DNA of 64,000 nucleotides from contig JAHRHY010000006.1 in the NCBI GenBank assembly GCA_019671135.1, forward strand, positions 1,240,001 through 1,304,000, read 5' to 3'. The notes beneath the pieces were generated by a model, which saw nothing but the letters and a program-made list of their open reading frames with translations, had not been told where the DNA came from and did not search any database. The translations under genes were made by a program, and so were the position numbers. Below, one piece after another: positions 1 through 11,924 of the stretch. The number at the start of each line of letters is the position of its first letter. The stretch's first letter is position 1. This DNA comes from Linnemannia hyalina (Eukaryota > Mortierellomycota > Mortierellomycetes > Mortierellales > Mortierellaceae).

Positions 1-2085
1 AGCAAAATTAGTATCTTCAACGCCAATTCATTTCAAGTGCATAACGAACTCAATGCCCGACTGGTTCTCGTGAGCTGACCTTGAGTGCTCCATCGTGTGG
101 ACGAGATCAACTCGCAGCTGCTGGGCGACTTTGGGGTTGGAGCTGTAAATAGAAAAAGATATTTGCTGTAAGTACCATGATCTTCATGGGCGTGGTCGCG
201 TGCTCGTGTGCGAAACAGCATCAAAAAAAATCCTAGCGTAAACCTACATTGCAAACCAATCAGCGCCCTCTCGTTTCAATTGAGCTGGAACGTTGTCGGG
301 ATCATCACTCCAGTTGGCCGAGGGTGTATTGCCACCACGACCGGCACGAGCAACTGCGGTAGGTGTTCCTGATGTTGCTCCTTGTTTCCGTTTGTTGGCT
401 CCTGATGGAGGTCCTGCGTCGTCCTTTGCCTGAATGTATGGTCCTCCTTGCTGCTACATCAAGTTATCGAAAGAAAGAGGGAAATAAAAAAACAGACGCA
501 GTTTAATCATCGTATTCAGATGAATCGCTACAGAGGTCCGAAAAGTCTTGCGGGTGAATGGCCTAGCTGCGACGATAAAATACCTTTCCAGTCTTCATGG
601 GTTGTTTTGACGATGGGGGTGGGACAGGTGAGTAATTGGGACCCAAGATTTGAGGTTGGCCATTAGGGCCACCATGGGGGTTTGGCGACATGTTGCCGTA
701 CATGTTGCCAGGGGCACCAGGTGGTGGAATCTCTCCCTCGGTCTTGAACCGAGGTCCATCACTCTCAGTCTTGAATCGCTTTGGCTGAGGCTGTCCTTGC
801 TGGGGCACTCCATTGTTTCCGTTCATGTATGGAGAGTGAGGTCCTCCTGGGCCAGGAGGCATGTTGGGGCCACCACCATAGGGATGTTGTTGCTGCTGAT
901 TTTGCTGCTGTTGAATATGCTGCTGCTGTTGGTGATGTTGTTGCTGCTGGACCTGCTGCATGTGATGTTGTTGTTGTTGCTGCTGCGCTTGTTGCGCTTG
1001 CTGTTGTGCCTGTTGTTGATGCTGTTGCTGCTGCTGCTGTTGCTGCTGAGAGGGATCAACCATTTGAGGAGGGGCGACTAAACCAGGACCTCCGGGACCT
1101 CCGCTGATAATTCCACCAAACAGATTCGATTGCCCCTGGCCAATATTGGGTGGAGGTGGTTGGGCGTGCGACATTTGGTGTGGCATCTGGACGACACCTC
1201 CGCGCTGCTCGACCTCGCGTCTTAATCTCACGACCTCTTCTTCGACCCTATTTTTGAACCAATCAAGGAGTTGATTGACGAACAATGCAATAAACCATCA
1301 ATGTCAGTGTTTCGATCATGTTTGCAGCTGATAATTTTTGACACTTTCTGGAACAAACACAGGATATAAGGATCATCGATGCGCGCTTCAATCTTTGTAT
1401 CAATCAAAAATGAAGACTTACATTTGGTATTGAGTCTTCATGGCTTCGTGTTTCCTCTCAAGATCGTAGAGCAATCCTCTGAAGACGTCCATCTCGCGGA
1501 TCTGGTTGTTGACTGCGTTGTCAAAGAACGGACGAAGCACAGCAATAGCATCAAGAAGAGTGACGAAGTAGAAGGAGGGTAAAGAATGTAGGAAGAGAAT
1601 ATAAACGCGTTATTAGCTGAGTCGTTTTTATATGATCTGATCCAATGAAGCTTGCTCTCCGTGCCTAGTGACCAGCTGTTTGTTTGTATGTTTTGATGGT
1701 TTGTTGTTGTTGTTGTTGTTGTTGACATTGCTGTTAATGTTTGCTGCTATTGCTCAGTTTTCCAAACGAACATAAACAGTACTCAGCAAGAATTGTTGAG
1801 TGTACAACCAACCAAAGTTGGTCGTTTGAGTCTGTGTATGTGAGCGATGATCAAGCCTGGGTGGTTTATATTGCGAGTGTGAGCCGAGTTTCAACAATTA
1901 AAACACACAAAAAAAATGACGAAGGGTATGCACATACTCTTGTGTTCACACTCGTCCCGTTGTGCCTTGGCGACCATGGCTTCGTGGCCAAGGCTCTCAA
2001 ACTCTAGCTTGATGAGATCAAGCCATTCGGGCACACCAGCACTGCGACCTGGGACCATGGGACGGTGGTTGTAGATTCCTGACAT
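1..2085 (-). CDS. TUP1: Transcriptional corepressor Tup1, N-terminal part (3' end outside window)
   Basis: General corepressor that tetramerises through its N terminus and, with Ssn6/Cyc8, is recruited by DNA-binding repressors to silence promoters in the nucleus. Exons read 5' to 3' on the minus strand: 2085-1938, 1512-1422, 1247-584, 450-248, 142-80; all phases agree. The start (MSGIYNHRP) is followed by the Tup1 tetramerisation helix, with REMDVFRGLLYDLERKHEAM (exon 2) and VVRLRREVEQRG (exon 3). A Gln-rich linker follows, encoded around 885-1056. Exon 4 ends in DWFAI-type sequence and exon 5 holds VDLVHTMEHS, the conserved entry into the WD40 propeller. The beta-propeller itself lies beyond base 1. 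A TACTAAT branch-site-like stretch near bases 15-21 suggests the next acceptor is just outside. The in-frame ATG at 1285 is intronic and was not used as a start. Confidence 0.93.
885..1056 (-). repeat. CAG/CAA-type repeat coding polyglutamine in TUP1
   Basis: Imperfect trinucleotide run (CTG/TTG on the plus strand) inside TUP1 exon 3. It encodes mostly Gln with some His and Ala. Gln-rich linkers are usual in fungal Tup1 between the tetramerisation helix and the propeller; the mixed CAG/CAA codons should limit slippage. Confidence 0.9.
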
Positions 2086-5000
2086 TGATTGTGTTTTCTA
2101 CGATGCGATCGATTCGTCGGTCGTTTTTTGTTGTGCCGTCGACCCTTTTTTATCCTGTGAGTGTGTTTGTGTGTTTGTGTGCGTTTTTTTGTTGGTAGTA
2201 TGTGTCCTGTTTCCTGTTTTTTAGTTGCAGAATGGAAAAGGATGAGAAAAGAGAGAAAGAGGAGGGAGGAGACGCGTCCAGATCTCCTGTGCGGGTGCGA
2301 ATGGAGCTAACAGGGAAGAAGGAAGAAGAGGGAGGAGAAGAGAGGGGAAAGAAGAAAAGTGTTAGGAGAATTGAGTGGACAACGCTTGATATCAGTTGAT
2401 TGGATTCCAACCTGAACTTCACACTCCACCCCTTTCGTGAAATTCAACTAGGTGGTGGCTTGGACTGTCCATCCAAAAACCCAAAAAAACCGCTTTCTTG
2501 CGTCCCTGTCATCTGTCCTGCTTGCCGTAGTCGTGTCTGTCCAAGACTAGGTCGACCCTCGTAAGGCAATTTTATGCGGACATGTGCGTGTTTGTGAGTG
2601 GTGGTGACTCTCCTCGTCCTGCTCCTTCTCCTTCCTACTCTACTCTTCCACCTCATCATCCTTACCCCTTTCTGAAAGAGAAGTAAAAAAGGGGAAGGTC
2701 AAAGCGGATGAGATTCAACTCCCAACCACCTCTCGCCACACACACACACACCCGCTTTGGCAAACAGCAAACGCAAATGCTGCCTTCCATCAGCGAACTA
2801 CAGCCCCAGCGGTGTGGCAAGTCCAAAAAAAATCTGCGATGATGTCAGTGTGGTGCTTGTCATTGCATATTGGATCCTGCATTGCTTTTGTTGCGTAAGC
2901 TAAGATCCCGGTATCCAGGAGATGTTGAAAGAGACGAAGCCATAGGAGTAATATTGAAGAGTTGGAGGGACAGCAGTTTTGTGAGAAAGGGAGAGTGTGA
3001 GAGAGAAGGAAGGGGTAGCCTACCGAGATGAGTTGATTTTTGAAAGCGAATGAGAAGAGAGGTGAGGCGAATCTGAATGTCGTCTAGAGCAACTCGGACG
3101 AGAGGAGGACGAGGAAGGGGGAGGAGTGGGGTGAAGGAAAGGAGGAAAGGAGGAAAGGAGGAAAGGAGAAAGGAAGCAGAAGAGGAGAGGAGAAGGAAAA
3201 AAAAGGGAAGAGAGAAAAAAGTAGAAGAGTGGGAAAGGGCGGCAAAAAGAGGAGACAAAATGAGAATTGGGAAAAGGAGGACTAGATTAGGGATGAGAGC
3301 ATCTCTGGAATAGAATGAGAAAAGGGGCGTCAACTTGCTTTGCATTGTTTGTTCGTTGGAAACAAGTGCGTATGTAAGGAGAGTACTGTTCGATCGCGCT
3401 CTGTCCCTTTGGTCCGTTTTGTCCCTTTGGGTCGACACGACAGCACCCACCTGCCCATTATTCAATTTCACCCGCCGAGGGAGAATTGTCTGTCTGTTCA
3501 CCAGCCAAACTCTACTCGTCCACTCTTGCGTATTGTCAGCGGGCGACAAACTCTTTTTGATCGATTTATTTTTCGCCCGCCGCCTCATACCTCATACCGG
3601 ACCACTCTTATCTTGTTTCCTGTTACTGCTCCTTTGTCTGCATCCACCCCTCTCCACACACAGACACTCTCTTGAACAACAAACAAATAAACAATCAAAC
3701 ATACAAACAAACAAACAGCCAAACGTAAAAACAAGATGAAGAAAACAAACAAAGACCAAACTCGCATCTAATGTCCAATTGCTTCGTTCCTTCCGCAACC
3801 CCTGTCACCTTCCTTCTCTTCACTCCATTGGAATCACAACAGACACAAAGTCCCTTGCATTTTTCTATTTTACCGCAAATGCTCTTTTTCATGCCAACTA
3901 TCCTTCCATGTCATGTCGTCAATGCACACACTATGCGCCATGGCATGATCCTTTCGATCGTTCCATCACTTTTTTTTTGCATTTCCTTACACCTTGCTTC
4001 AAACTCCAACGGTCGAAAATTGTCCCTCCCCTTGGGAGCCTCAGCCGTCTGTTATAGTTGTTTTTTAGCTTGCACTGTAGACTGATACAGTAGTTGATCG
4101 CCTTGTGTTTTTTTCCCCTCTCCCATCCCCCCCCAGTCGATGTGAGCCCAAATCGATCTTCCATTTTGTCCGCTTGTCCCAATATTTATTGTCCAATGTC
4201 CACATCCTTCCCATCCCCATGATTATGCAGGAAAAAGTATAGGGGACAAAAGGACCGGGCATGAGTTTCCGCGCTCTCTACTTTTGATTATTGTTGTTTC
4301 ATTATTCACCCCCCCCCCCCCCTCCTCTCTGCTCGTCCCATTCCATCATTCCATCGTGCTTTTTTTATCATCTGTGCCTCACACAAACATTCGCTCACCT
4401 CACCCTCTTTTCCTTCTAACCAAAACAAACAAACAAACAAACAAACAAACAAACAAACAAACAAACAAACAAACAAACAAACAAACAAACAAACAAACAA
4501 ACAAACAAACAAAACAACCACTCGAAAACTCAGACTGGGGCTGGGCGGACTGGGAAACAAACAACTCTTGAGCCCACATTGTTGGGTGCACGCCCAGCAA
4601 GTCGAGACCAAACAACAACAAAAAAAAACCAGAACATCTCGTCATCATCGTGCGTCTACAGGGGGGTCCACTATTCTCGTGCAAGCGGAATGAAAAAACG
4701 TGCCTCTTCCTCGCTCTTCTCTTTTTTTTTTCTTTTTTTCTCTTTACCCCAACTCTATTTCCTTTGTTTTGCGGACCTTTTTTTATTCTATTTTGTTGAT
4801 TGTTTGTTTGTGTGTTCTTCCTCCCATATATTTTTATGCTCTCACGTTCCCCTTCTTCAGTTCACGCAGGGAACAACAACCATGTGCCCGTCGCTCATAT
4901 AAAAGTCCGCGACAACAAAAAGCGGGATGAAATCCCATTCGCACTGCCCTCCTCCTCCTCCTCTCTCTCCTCTTCCCAAAAAAAAACAAGGTACGCCTCT

Positions 5001-5229
5001 CCAAGTATTAGACTAGCATGGACGCACAACCCTTTTTGTTCTTTTTTTTTTCTATATCCATCCTTCCGTCGTTTCTTCCATCCTCGTCCTCCCTTTACGA
5101 CCAAACCGCGGGAGTATTCCCTTCCTGTTGTCACACATCATCATGAATTAAAAGAGTAATATTACATTTGTTTGACATCTTCCCACATCTATCTACATGT
5201 TTGTGTTTGTTTGAGTCTGTGTGTTGTGT
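2086..5229. other. Long intergenic region upstream of TUP1
   Basis: About 3.1 kb between the TUP1 start and the tetraspanin stop. No open frame here resembles a protein; those present are GA/CT low complexity. It holds a short CA run near 2739, purine-rich DNA at 3110-3310, a C run at 4309-4322 and the AAAC array at 4424-4514. It probably contains the TUP1 promoter and 5' UTR, and the 3' UTR of the tetraspanin gene. Confidence 0.6.
4424..4514. repeat. (AAAC)n tetranucleotide microsatellite
   Basis: About 22 uninterrupted copies of the tetramer AAAC, read directly from the sequence. All frames through it are open only because of the repeat; it is not coding. Confidence 0.98.
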
Positions 5230-7914
5230 TCATGCAACGACAATAGTGATTTGGGACCCATCATCTGACAACACGACCGAGGATGCATCATCACAATCAA
5301 TATCATCCTCATCCCCCTCCTGGCGCAAGAGCAACGGTACATGAGCATCACAATCCGCCATCTGCTTCTCTGTTAAAAAATAGTATCCCGATTGGCTGCT
5401 GCCGTCGAGCATCTTTGATTGCTGCTGTGCCTCGAGAGCCTCCTCGTCCTTGTCAGCGTCCGACTGGTCCAGAATCGTCAAGTACCTGAACAGTATCGAT
5501 AATAGCATTACTCCCGCCAACTATATCAGTCATTATGTTGCATAACAATACGATGCTTGGTTAGATAGGACACCATGTACCTAGTAATGACGCTACATGA
5601 CACTACTACTACTCATGAACACCAAATAAAAAAAGATAAATCTCCTTTACCTGAATCAAGCGAATCCAAAGGATTGTCGTTCCAAGTCGCTCCAACCTGC
5701 TGCCAAAGGTCATTTCGAGAATGTCGCTGCAGTTTGGGAGATGACCCTCGTATCCCATGTTTGTCTCCAGCGATCTGTCCTCTCCGTCAAAGAATCCCTT
5801 ACAATTGAACTATCGTGAAGATAAATGATTATGAATATGACAGTCAGACAGTCATGCTAGCAAGGGCACTAGTCTCCAGCTTGATCCCATTCAAACTGCC
5901 TTTTTACTGCGACGAAGAAAGAGTGAAGACTAAAGGCATAAAGAAGAAGACATACCTCAGACTGTAGGTCACGGATCAAGTCCTTATCGGTCTCGTAAGC
6001 ATTCGTCCATGACCGATCCAATGCATCCCGGACCCAGTCGGCCCCCGACAGGAATCCCTTTACCGCAAACAGTGCTTGGATGCTAATAAACACCATCACA
6101 AACCCAAAGTACTATGTTTGAAACAACAAACCAAAAAAAAAAAAAAAAAATCCAGTCAGTCTCTCACTTTTGCTTTCAATCCCAGCGCGTCAGTGTCTTG
6201 GTTTCCTTTGTGTAACTTTGCAAAAAAAAAAAAATACGCGTTGAACAACCATCAAACGCTTATTTTCTCAAGAGAGAAGGAAACGTACCAGGTTCATAAG
6301 GCGCCGGTTTCCCTTGGCGACTCCCAAGAGCCCAATCAAAGATACCGTAATGACCCCAATGCACATACTGTCTAATCCAACTGAGAGTGTAGGAACCAAA
6401 TGAACGTTGTGGCGACCTGCTGTCTGCTGTTGCTTTTGTAGTTGATGATCGTATTCGTACACGTCGTTGATGCTGTCGTAGATCTGGTAGTTGATAAAGT
6501 TTGGCTTGCTGCTGCTGCTATTGTTGTTGCTGTTGTTGTTGGGTTGGATGTGGTTGCGGGTGGTCCTGGCTTGAAAGACGTGCAAAAGCAAGAACGTTGT
6601 CGGAATCTAGTTTGTGTTTTTGAGTTCCGTCGAAAGAAACGCAGGAGGAAAGAGAAGAACGGTGTCTCGGATGGTCAACTGCTGCGGTTTTGTTTCCTGA
6701 GTAAAGAGTGTTGCGTTCTTCTGGTGAGTTTTTGTCGAGAGAGTATTTTGAGAGAGAGAGAGAGAAGAGAGAAGAGAGAAGAGAGAAGAGAAAGAGAAAG
6801 AGAAAGAGAAAGAGAATTGAGAATAATAATGAAAGTGGAAGAAGAAGGAGAGGGAGAACGATAGAAAAAGAAAGAAAAAAAGGAAGAGAGGAACAAAGAC
6901 CTTGTTTGTGTGTGCTCGTGCTCAACAATGAAAGACTAAAGATGGAAAATAGGAGAGAGAAGGACAGAGAAGGACAGAGAACGGGGTCGTGCGAGGGGAA
7001 AAGAAGCGCAATAGCATCAACGCTGGTCGCCAACAAGGAAACTCGTATTTCTTGTAGGCTGAGGAGTTTGTGAGCTCGCAAGCGCGCGTTTTAGCACTCA
7101 GGAGCTTTTTTTTTCTTCCCTCAGACCTCACCCAAAAAAAGGAGTACGAAAAAAAGACTCAAAGCGCGAAGAAAATGCAAGGAAAAATCAGGGATCCAAA
7201 AGTACGAAGAAAAAAAGAAGGGGGAACAAGGGCAAAAGCAGGAAGAGGAGTACGAGGAGAAAGAAAGTGGAGGGAAAGAGACAAATATACCAAAGGAGAG
7301 AGACGAGTGAAATTGCGTATGTGGGGGTTGCCCAAAAGACTGAGCAGACAGTAGACACGCGCAAGTAGTAAGGATTACGAGTACGAAGAGCACACGAGAA
7401 GACTAGCAGAGGTAGTGGTAACAGGATCGATCCAGACAAACGAAAAGAACTCCCATCCGTCACTAATTAACCGGATTCTGCCGGGCCCCATCTTTCTCTT
7501 GTCGTGTGTATGTTCGGACAGAAATATCGGCAAGGCAGAGGCGAAGAAGGGTGAGGGGCGGGGGCACGAAAAAGGAAGGGGGATGAAAGAAGAGAGAGAC
7601 AAATGGCGAGGAGGATGCGACCTGGGGAACAGGGAAGAGTAAGAAGGGGACATGAAGAGGAGGCATCCACCATGACAGACTGACATAGCATTATCATTGA
7701 GACGTTAACACTCATTGTCTAGACTCATCTTGAATAGCCTCTTATTGTTGTCGCTTACCATGGTGCCAAGCAAGACGACAGGGGCAATATATCGTCTCCA
7801 TCCACTTGTGCGTTGCTGTGCCTTTGTCGACGATGCTGCTGCATCCTTGGCGACGTAAAGGTTGTCTTCACTTGCTTCGAGCAAGGTATATAACGATCGT
7901 TGAGAAGGGTCCAT
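5230..7914 (-). CDS. Tetraspanin-like four-TM membrane protein
   Basis: Predicted 359-residue protein. Exons (minus strand): 7914-7759, 6606-6289, 6111-5956, about 5809-5651, 5520-5230; all junctions keep frame. TM1 lies near residues 42-64 (YIAPVVLLGTM joined to IPTTFLLLHVF), TM2 near 125-148 (CIGVITVSLIGLLGVAKGN), TM3 near 159-178 and TM4 near 253-278. The short post-TM2 stretch GNRRLMNLYFGF and the large loop between TM3 and TM4 are the tetraspanin layout. At the place of the diagnostic CCG motif it has C-K-G (residues 213-215), followed by a second loop cysteine at 237 (PNC). The first loop is unusually long and Asn/Ser/Gln-rich, and the C-terminal tail is long and acidic. Tetraspanins organise membrane microdomains; fungal members act in appressorium or hyphal function. 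The specific role here is unknown. The first intron is about 1.15 kb and GA-rich. Confidence 0.8.
6747..6820. repeat. GA-rich simple repeat in tetraspanin intron 1
   Basis: Runs of AGAG and AGAAGAG units, then GAAAGA hexamers, inside the first tetraspanin intron. On the coding (minus) strand this is a long pyrimidine stretch upstream of the acceptor at 6607. Confidence 0.85.
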
Positions 7915-8695
7915 GCTGTATTATATCCTGAGATAGTCGAGGGGATGATCCAGAAAATGAGTGACCGAAGAAGTTCCCGAGGAAAGAATTGAGGTGGAAG
8001 AGTGAAAAAGTAAGACGGACAAGGTCGTGATAAAAAAAGTGAAAGAAAGTAGAGACTGAACTGGTTCTTATAAGAGCGATGACCAGAGTCGAGTCCGTCT
8101 TGTTGTTCGCCTCCTATGTGGCTGAGCATAGGCATCACATAGGTCTCCCTTTACGCAAGGTCGGTTGTTTTTCATGCCTGATAAGATCATTGTGGAATCG
8201 AGATGGAAGAAGGATCGACGAACAAAAAAGCGTGAAGCGATAAAAGATACGCGTGTCTGTGCGGTTACTTGGGTCAAGATGAACTCGAGATAGTCATGGT
8301 GGGCAAAAAAAAAAGGAGAGCAAAAAACAACATAAGGTGTGGTCAAAGGTGGAATGAAAAAAAAGGGATGAATATTTGAGTGAAAAATGGAATAGACCCA
8401 CACCATACACCTGTGTTTTGTGCAACCAGCCCTGTCTATCCACATCAAGCCATGCCATGAATGTGCTCGGGCTGGACAAGAATATCTTTCCTCATCAGTT
8501 ATTCTTTCCTTTGACGATATGATGCCAAGTAAAAGCACTCGGTCATACCATACAATATCACTCCCAAATGCCTAAGAAGCGCAACTCTTACAAACTCGTA
8601 AACAGTGTGTTGTATGCAAATGGTGGCGACTCCTTTATTCTTCTCAACCCGTATCACGTTTCTATCAGCCACCACAAGTGCAACCAAAATAGTAC
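7915..8695. other. Intergenic, tetraspanin promoter side
   Basis: Lies between the start of the tetraspanin gene and the stop of the CASTOR-like gene, both on the minus strand. Nothing coding was recognised. It should carry the 3' UTR of the upstream gene and the tetraspanin promoter. Confidence 0.5.
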
Positions 8696-11600
8696 TCAAG
8701 ACTCAGGTGTGGTCGAGCCACCACCACTGAGTAGCCTCTCAGCCTCGGACAACCGATGGTCCGCCACGAGAATGTTGGCAGTACTGAATGTACTCAAGAA
8801 GAGCAAGTCGATTCCAGCCTCGGTCAAAGGTCTTGCCACCGAATGAATAATACCGTACTTGTCTAATAAGGATATGCACAAAAGGAAGTATCGTTAATAA
8901 CACTAAACTTTGCGATCGACCTTTGATCCTTCCACCAAAATGAAAGACAACTTACCAAGGTCAAAACGATGCAGGTCAAGCTGGATGAGGCGGAGAGGGC
9001 AGGTTTCCATGTCCATGAAGAGCTCGTGCTCCTCAAACTCTTCCAGGATGTACGTGTCAGTGATCATCGACACACATTCTGAGGTCGCTGTGAATGAAAA
9101 GAATCTCGGTGCATTATGTGTAGGGCTATCGACGAAAGGTATTGAAAAAGGTGTTAGTTTTTAGTCACAGACAAGAGGAACACAATAGTCGCGTGAACAG
9201 ACGATAAGAGACGTACCCATTTCCAGCAAGGATGGCCTCTTCCTTGACCCTGTCGTGGTAAAAGAGGATTTTGATGATCTTGAGTAGCCATGGCTGATGC
9301 CCTGCCTCCAGCTCGGTGTTAAGACCCACACATCGAAGACTGTTCTCTGGCAGGGTGCGGTTGGCCTGTTGACGAACCTCAAACGCAGTTGCAGTCGTTG
9401 GTGAGGCTTTGGACAGCATGGTTTCATCGTAACCCCCTTCGTTTCCTGCAAAACTCTCTGACCAAGCTGACCCAGATCCCTTGCCATGGCGCTGGGCCGA
9501 GTAAATGTCTAAGGGCACGAGCTCCTTGACTCCATTGTGCGAGGTCACCATGGGAACTGCGGATCCAGATGGCCCCTCCTGTTCATCATCTCCTTCGCTG
9601 CTTGAATCCTGAGAGCCGGGTGGGGTTGCCAAGGAGTGCTCCGAGAGTTCTTTAGTGACTAAGTAGTTATCTCTGAAAGGTGGATGATCGCGCATCTCCT
9701 CGCCGTGCTCGTAGAGAGGCTCCTCTTCCTCGATCGAGTCGATGGGATATCTCCTGGTGCCGTGCTGATCCGAGATGGGGGTGTCTGGTGGTGTGATATT
9801 CATGTCCTCGTCGTACGTCATGTGCAACCCATTCGCCGACAATGTCTTGAACACGAGTGGGATGCGATCTTCTTGGACCTAGAGGTGGATATAATTAGAA
9901 GTGCATTATCATTTTTAGCATGCAGCAGACAGGAAGAGGGCTCAAGGTTATTAACAACAACCAACAACGCAGAACTGGCACTTACAAACAACAAATCAGT
10001 CTGGTATGTCGACATGTAAAAGATCGAGACTAGAGTAGAGCGGTCAAAATTCGATCGGAGGGCACAGTCAGTTTCGATGATGCCATTGTGTTCCTCTAGT
10101 GAAGAGGGATCGTGTGTGCAACCGGGCGATAGATAATTTAACAGCGAAGGACCCAGTCTAGCAACGGCGGTACTAATAAATTGGAGTCATCACTGTAAAT
10201 ATTCTTCACCCCTCTCTCTTTGTCACTTCCGATGCTAGCGCCATCTTCGTCCCGACCCTGCAAACACATGGCACAAATGAAAGCTGTCTCCTTTTTTTTT
10301 TTTTTTTTTTTGGCTTAAGTCCATCCTCACTTGTTGAACCCTAAAAAAGAGATTTCGAGATGGATAACAGTCCAACTCATCTTTTTGTTCCCTCACTGCC
10401 TTGCCTTGCACTGTTTGCTTCTTATTCTCAGCGCTCAAAGGCGAACAACTAATGCTTGTTCCATCAGCGTTGTTTGTAAATGCACCGACCTGCGCTGCAG
10501 TTTGTTTATCGACTTATGTACCTGCATCTGCATGTCTCTATTGCTCACAGTCAGTGGGTGTACTTCATTGTTGTTGTCTGTTTTCTCAAAACTCGCCCTG
10601 CTTCATGCAGCAAGAAAAAAAAAATCAACAGATGGTAGCAATTGAAGTGGTTATCTAACCACAATACCAACGTAGACCTCTTCCCCCCCCCCCTTCTCTC
10701 TCTCTGTCATGTCTCCCCGCCTCACTCGTGTACGAATGACCCCTGCCCTCTTTTTGTTTTGTATTCTGGTGTTACTGCTCCTTTGATGTCCATGTTGACG
10801 TTGATGTAGAATATGGCGCCAATGTTCAAAGTTTTGTTTGTGTTTGTTGTTTTCGTATTGGTTGAGATTCCATGGTTTTGTATGAACACCTTGCATGGGT
10901 TATCAAGACAGCAGACAGACAGACAGACAGAGGGCCTTTTTTTGATTGAAAGTTCAATGCATGCAGCCGTCTCCCTATTTTGTCTGTTGGTCAGGACAAA
11001 GGGAGCATGCACGACCCAAAAGCAAAACCTCAAACAAAAAAAAATCCCTTCCTTCTTTTGTTCCTTCTCTTTTGCCCTTCTCAGTCAAGGATGGGTGTAT
11101 GAAAAAAACATGGATGCGCAAGGTGGGCGTGACAAAAGGGTAGGGTAAGAAAGAAAACGAAAAATCTATGTCATGATGTGATGGATGTTTTTTTTTTTCA
11201 TACCTCCTGCCTTGGCAAGCGGCTCAACGATCGTGCATATCCTTGAGGAATTAAAGGTGTCGTCTAATATTGGATATATGAGAAGTTGAGAATAACAAGG
11301 AAGATAAGAGGCGGGTGTGAGTGTTTTGTTTGGCATAAATGAACAACTGGTTATCCACTCTTCACTTCCTGAGTGTCCAGATGCCACACTGCCCATAATA
11401 TCATCCCTGAATCAAAACAATCTTGAAGAAACTCACCATTATCGACTTGCAATGCGCGATAAATGTGCTTGGAGACTTCGAGGCCAGGGCAGAGGTCCTT
11501 AGGAAAGTCAACTGAAATGGCGCGGTAGTCACCAAAGATGGAGATCTCGAGCGAGTTGTCGATGTACGAGAACAATGGTTCGTCCCGCGTCCTCCTGTTC

Positions 11601-11924
11601 GATTGACTTTATGTTGAGAAAGAAAAATCGGAGATATTGGATGTGAGTGTGTTGTTGTATGCGGTGTATGAGTATGTGTTTGTGCGAGGGTGAGAGTAAG
11701 CGATCAGTGAGTCAAGTGAGGAATGGGTTGGGGAGAGGAAGCGGAGTCAAAAAAGAGGAGCAGCAGCAGGGGGCGCGTGGCGATCGATATGGTGGCACCA
11801 GTTGAGGACAGTACCTGTAGGCACGGAAGACGATGTGTTTCAGAATAACGTGGCTGCAGGCCTCGAGCTCCTCTCGAGGGAACCGGAGCAGCGAAAGTCT
11901 GTCGGGTAACAAGGAGACGGTCAT
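8696..11924 (-). CDS. CASTOR1-like protein with four ACT domains (amino-acid sensor family)
   Basis: Predicted 456-residue protein from seven exons (minus strand): 11924-11815, 11594-11437, 11263-11204, 10029-9986, 9878-9217, 9125-8956, 8862-8696; phases match at every junction. It follows the animal CASTOR/GATSL plan. The N terminus is MTVSLLPDRLSLLRFPRE. Then come EPLFSYIDNSLEISIFGDY, IVEPLAKAGVSIFYMSTYQT (human has VSVLMLSTYQTD), CVGLNTELEAG..KIIKILFYH, RFFSFTATSECVSMITD, and finally DKYGIIHSVARPL..GIDLLFLSTF. An acidic, Ser-rich insert of roughly 110 residues separates the two ACT pairs. In animals CASTOR1 binds arginine and controls GATOR2/TORC1. That function is known for the family only; here it is inference. 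The human STFNFD segment carrying the arginine-binding Asp reads STFSTA here, so the ligand may differ. The gene contains a 1.17 kb intron (10030-11203). Confidence 0.85.
10292..10311. repeat. Poly-T tract in CASTOR-like intron 3
   Basis: Uninterrupted run of 20 T within the long third intron. Confidence 0.95.

Noticed and set aside
1248..1285. ATG (MFVNQLLDWF) as an internal start in TUP1
   Set aside because: Lies in an intron; the spliced model restores the known Tup1 helix continuity.
2860..3588. 242-codon minus-strand open frame upstream of TUP1
   Set aside because: Low-complexity pyrimidine tract translation, no recognisable motif.
4424..4514. AAAC array as a CRISPR or satellite
   Set aside because: Simple tetranucleotide microsatellite without spacers.
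10029..10244. Alternative first exon of the CASTOR-like gene starting MALASEVTKREG
   Set aside because: Needs a 37-base intron and loses the first ACT domain. The upstream exons at 11204-11924 give a full-length family match instead.
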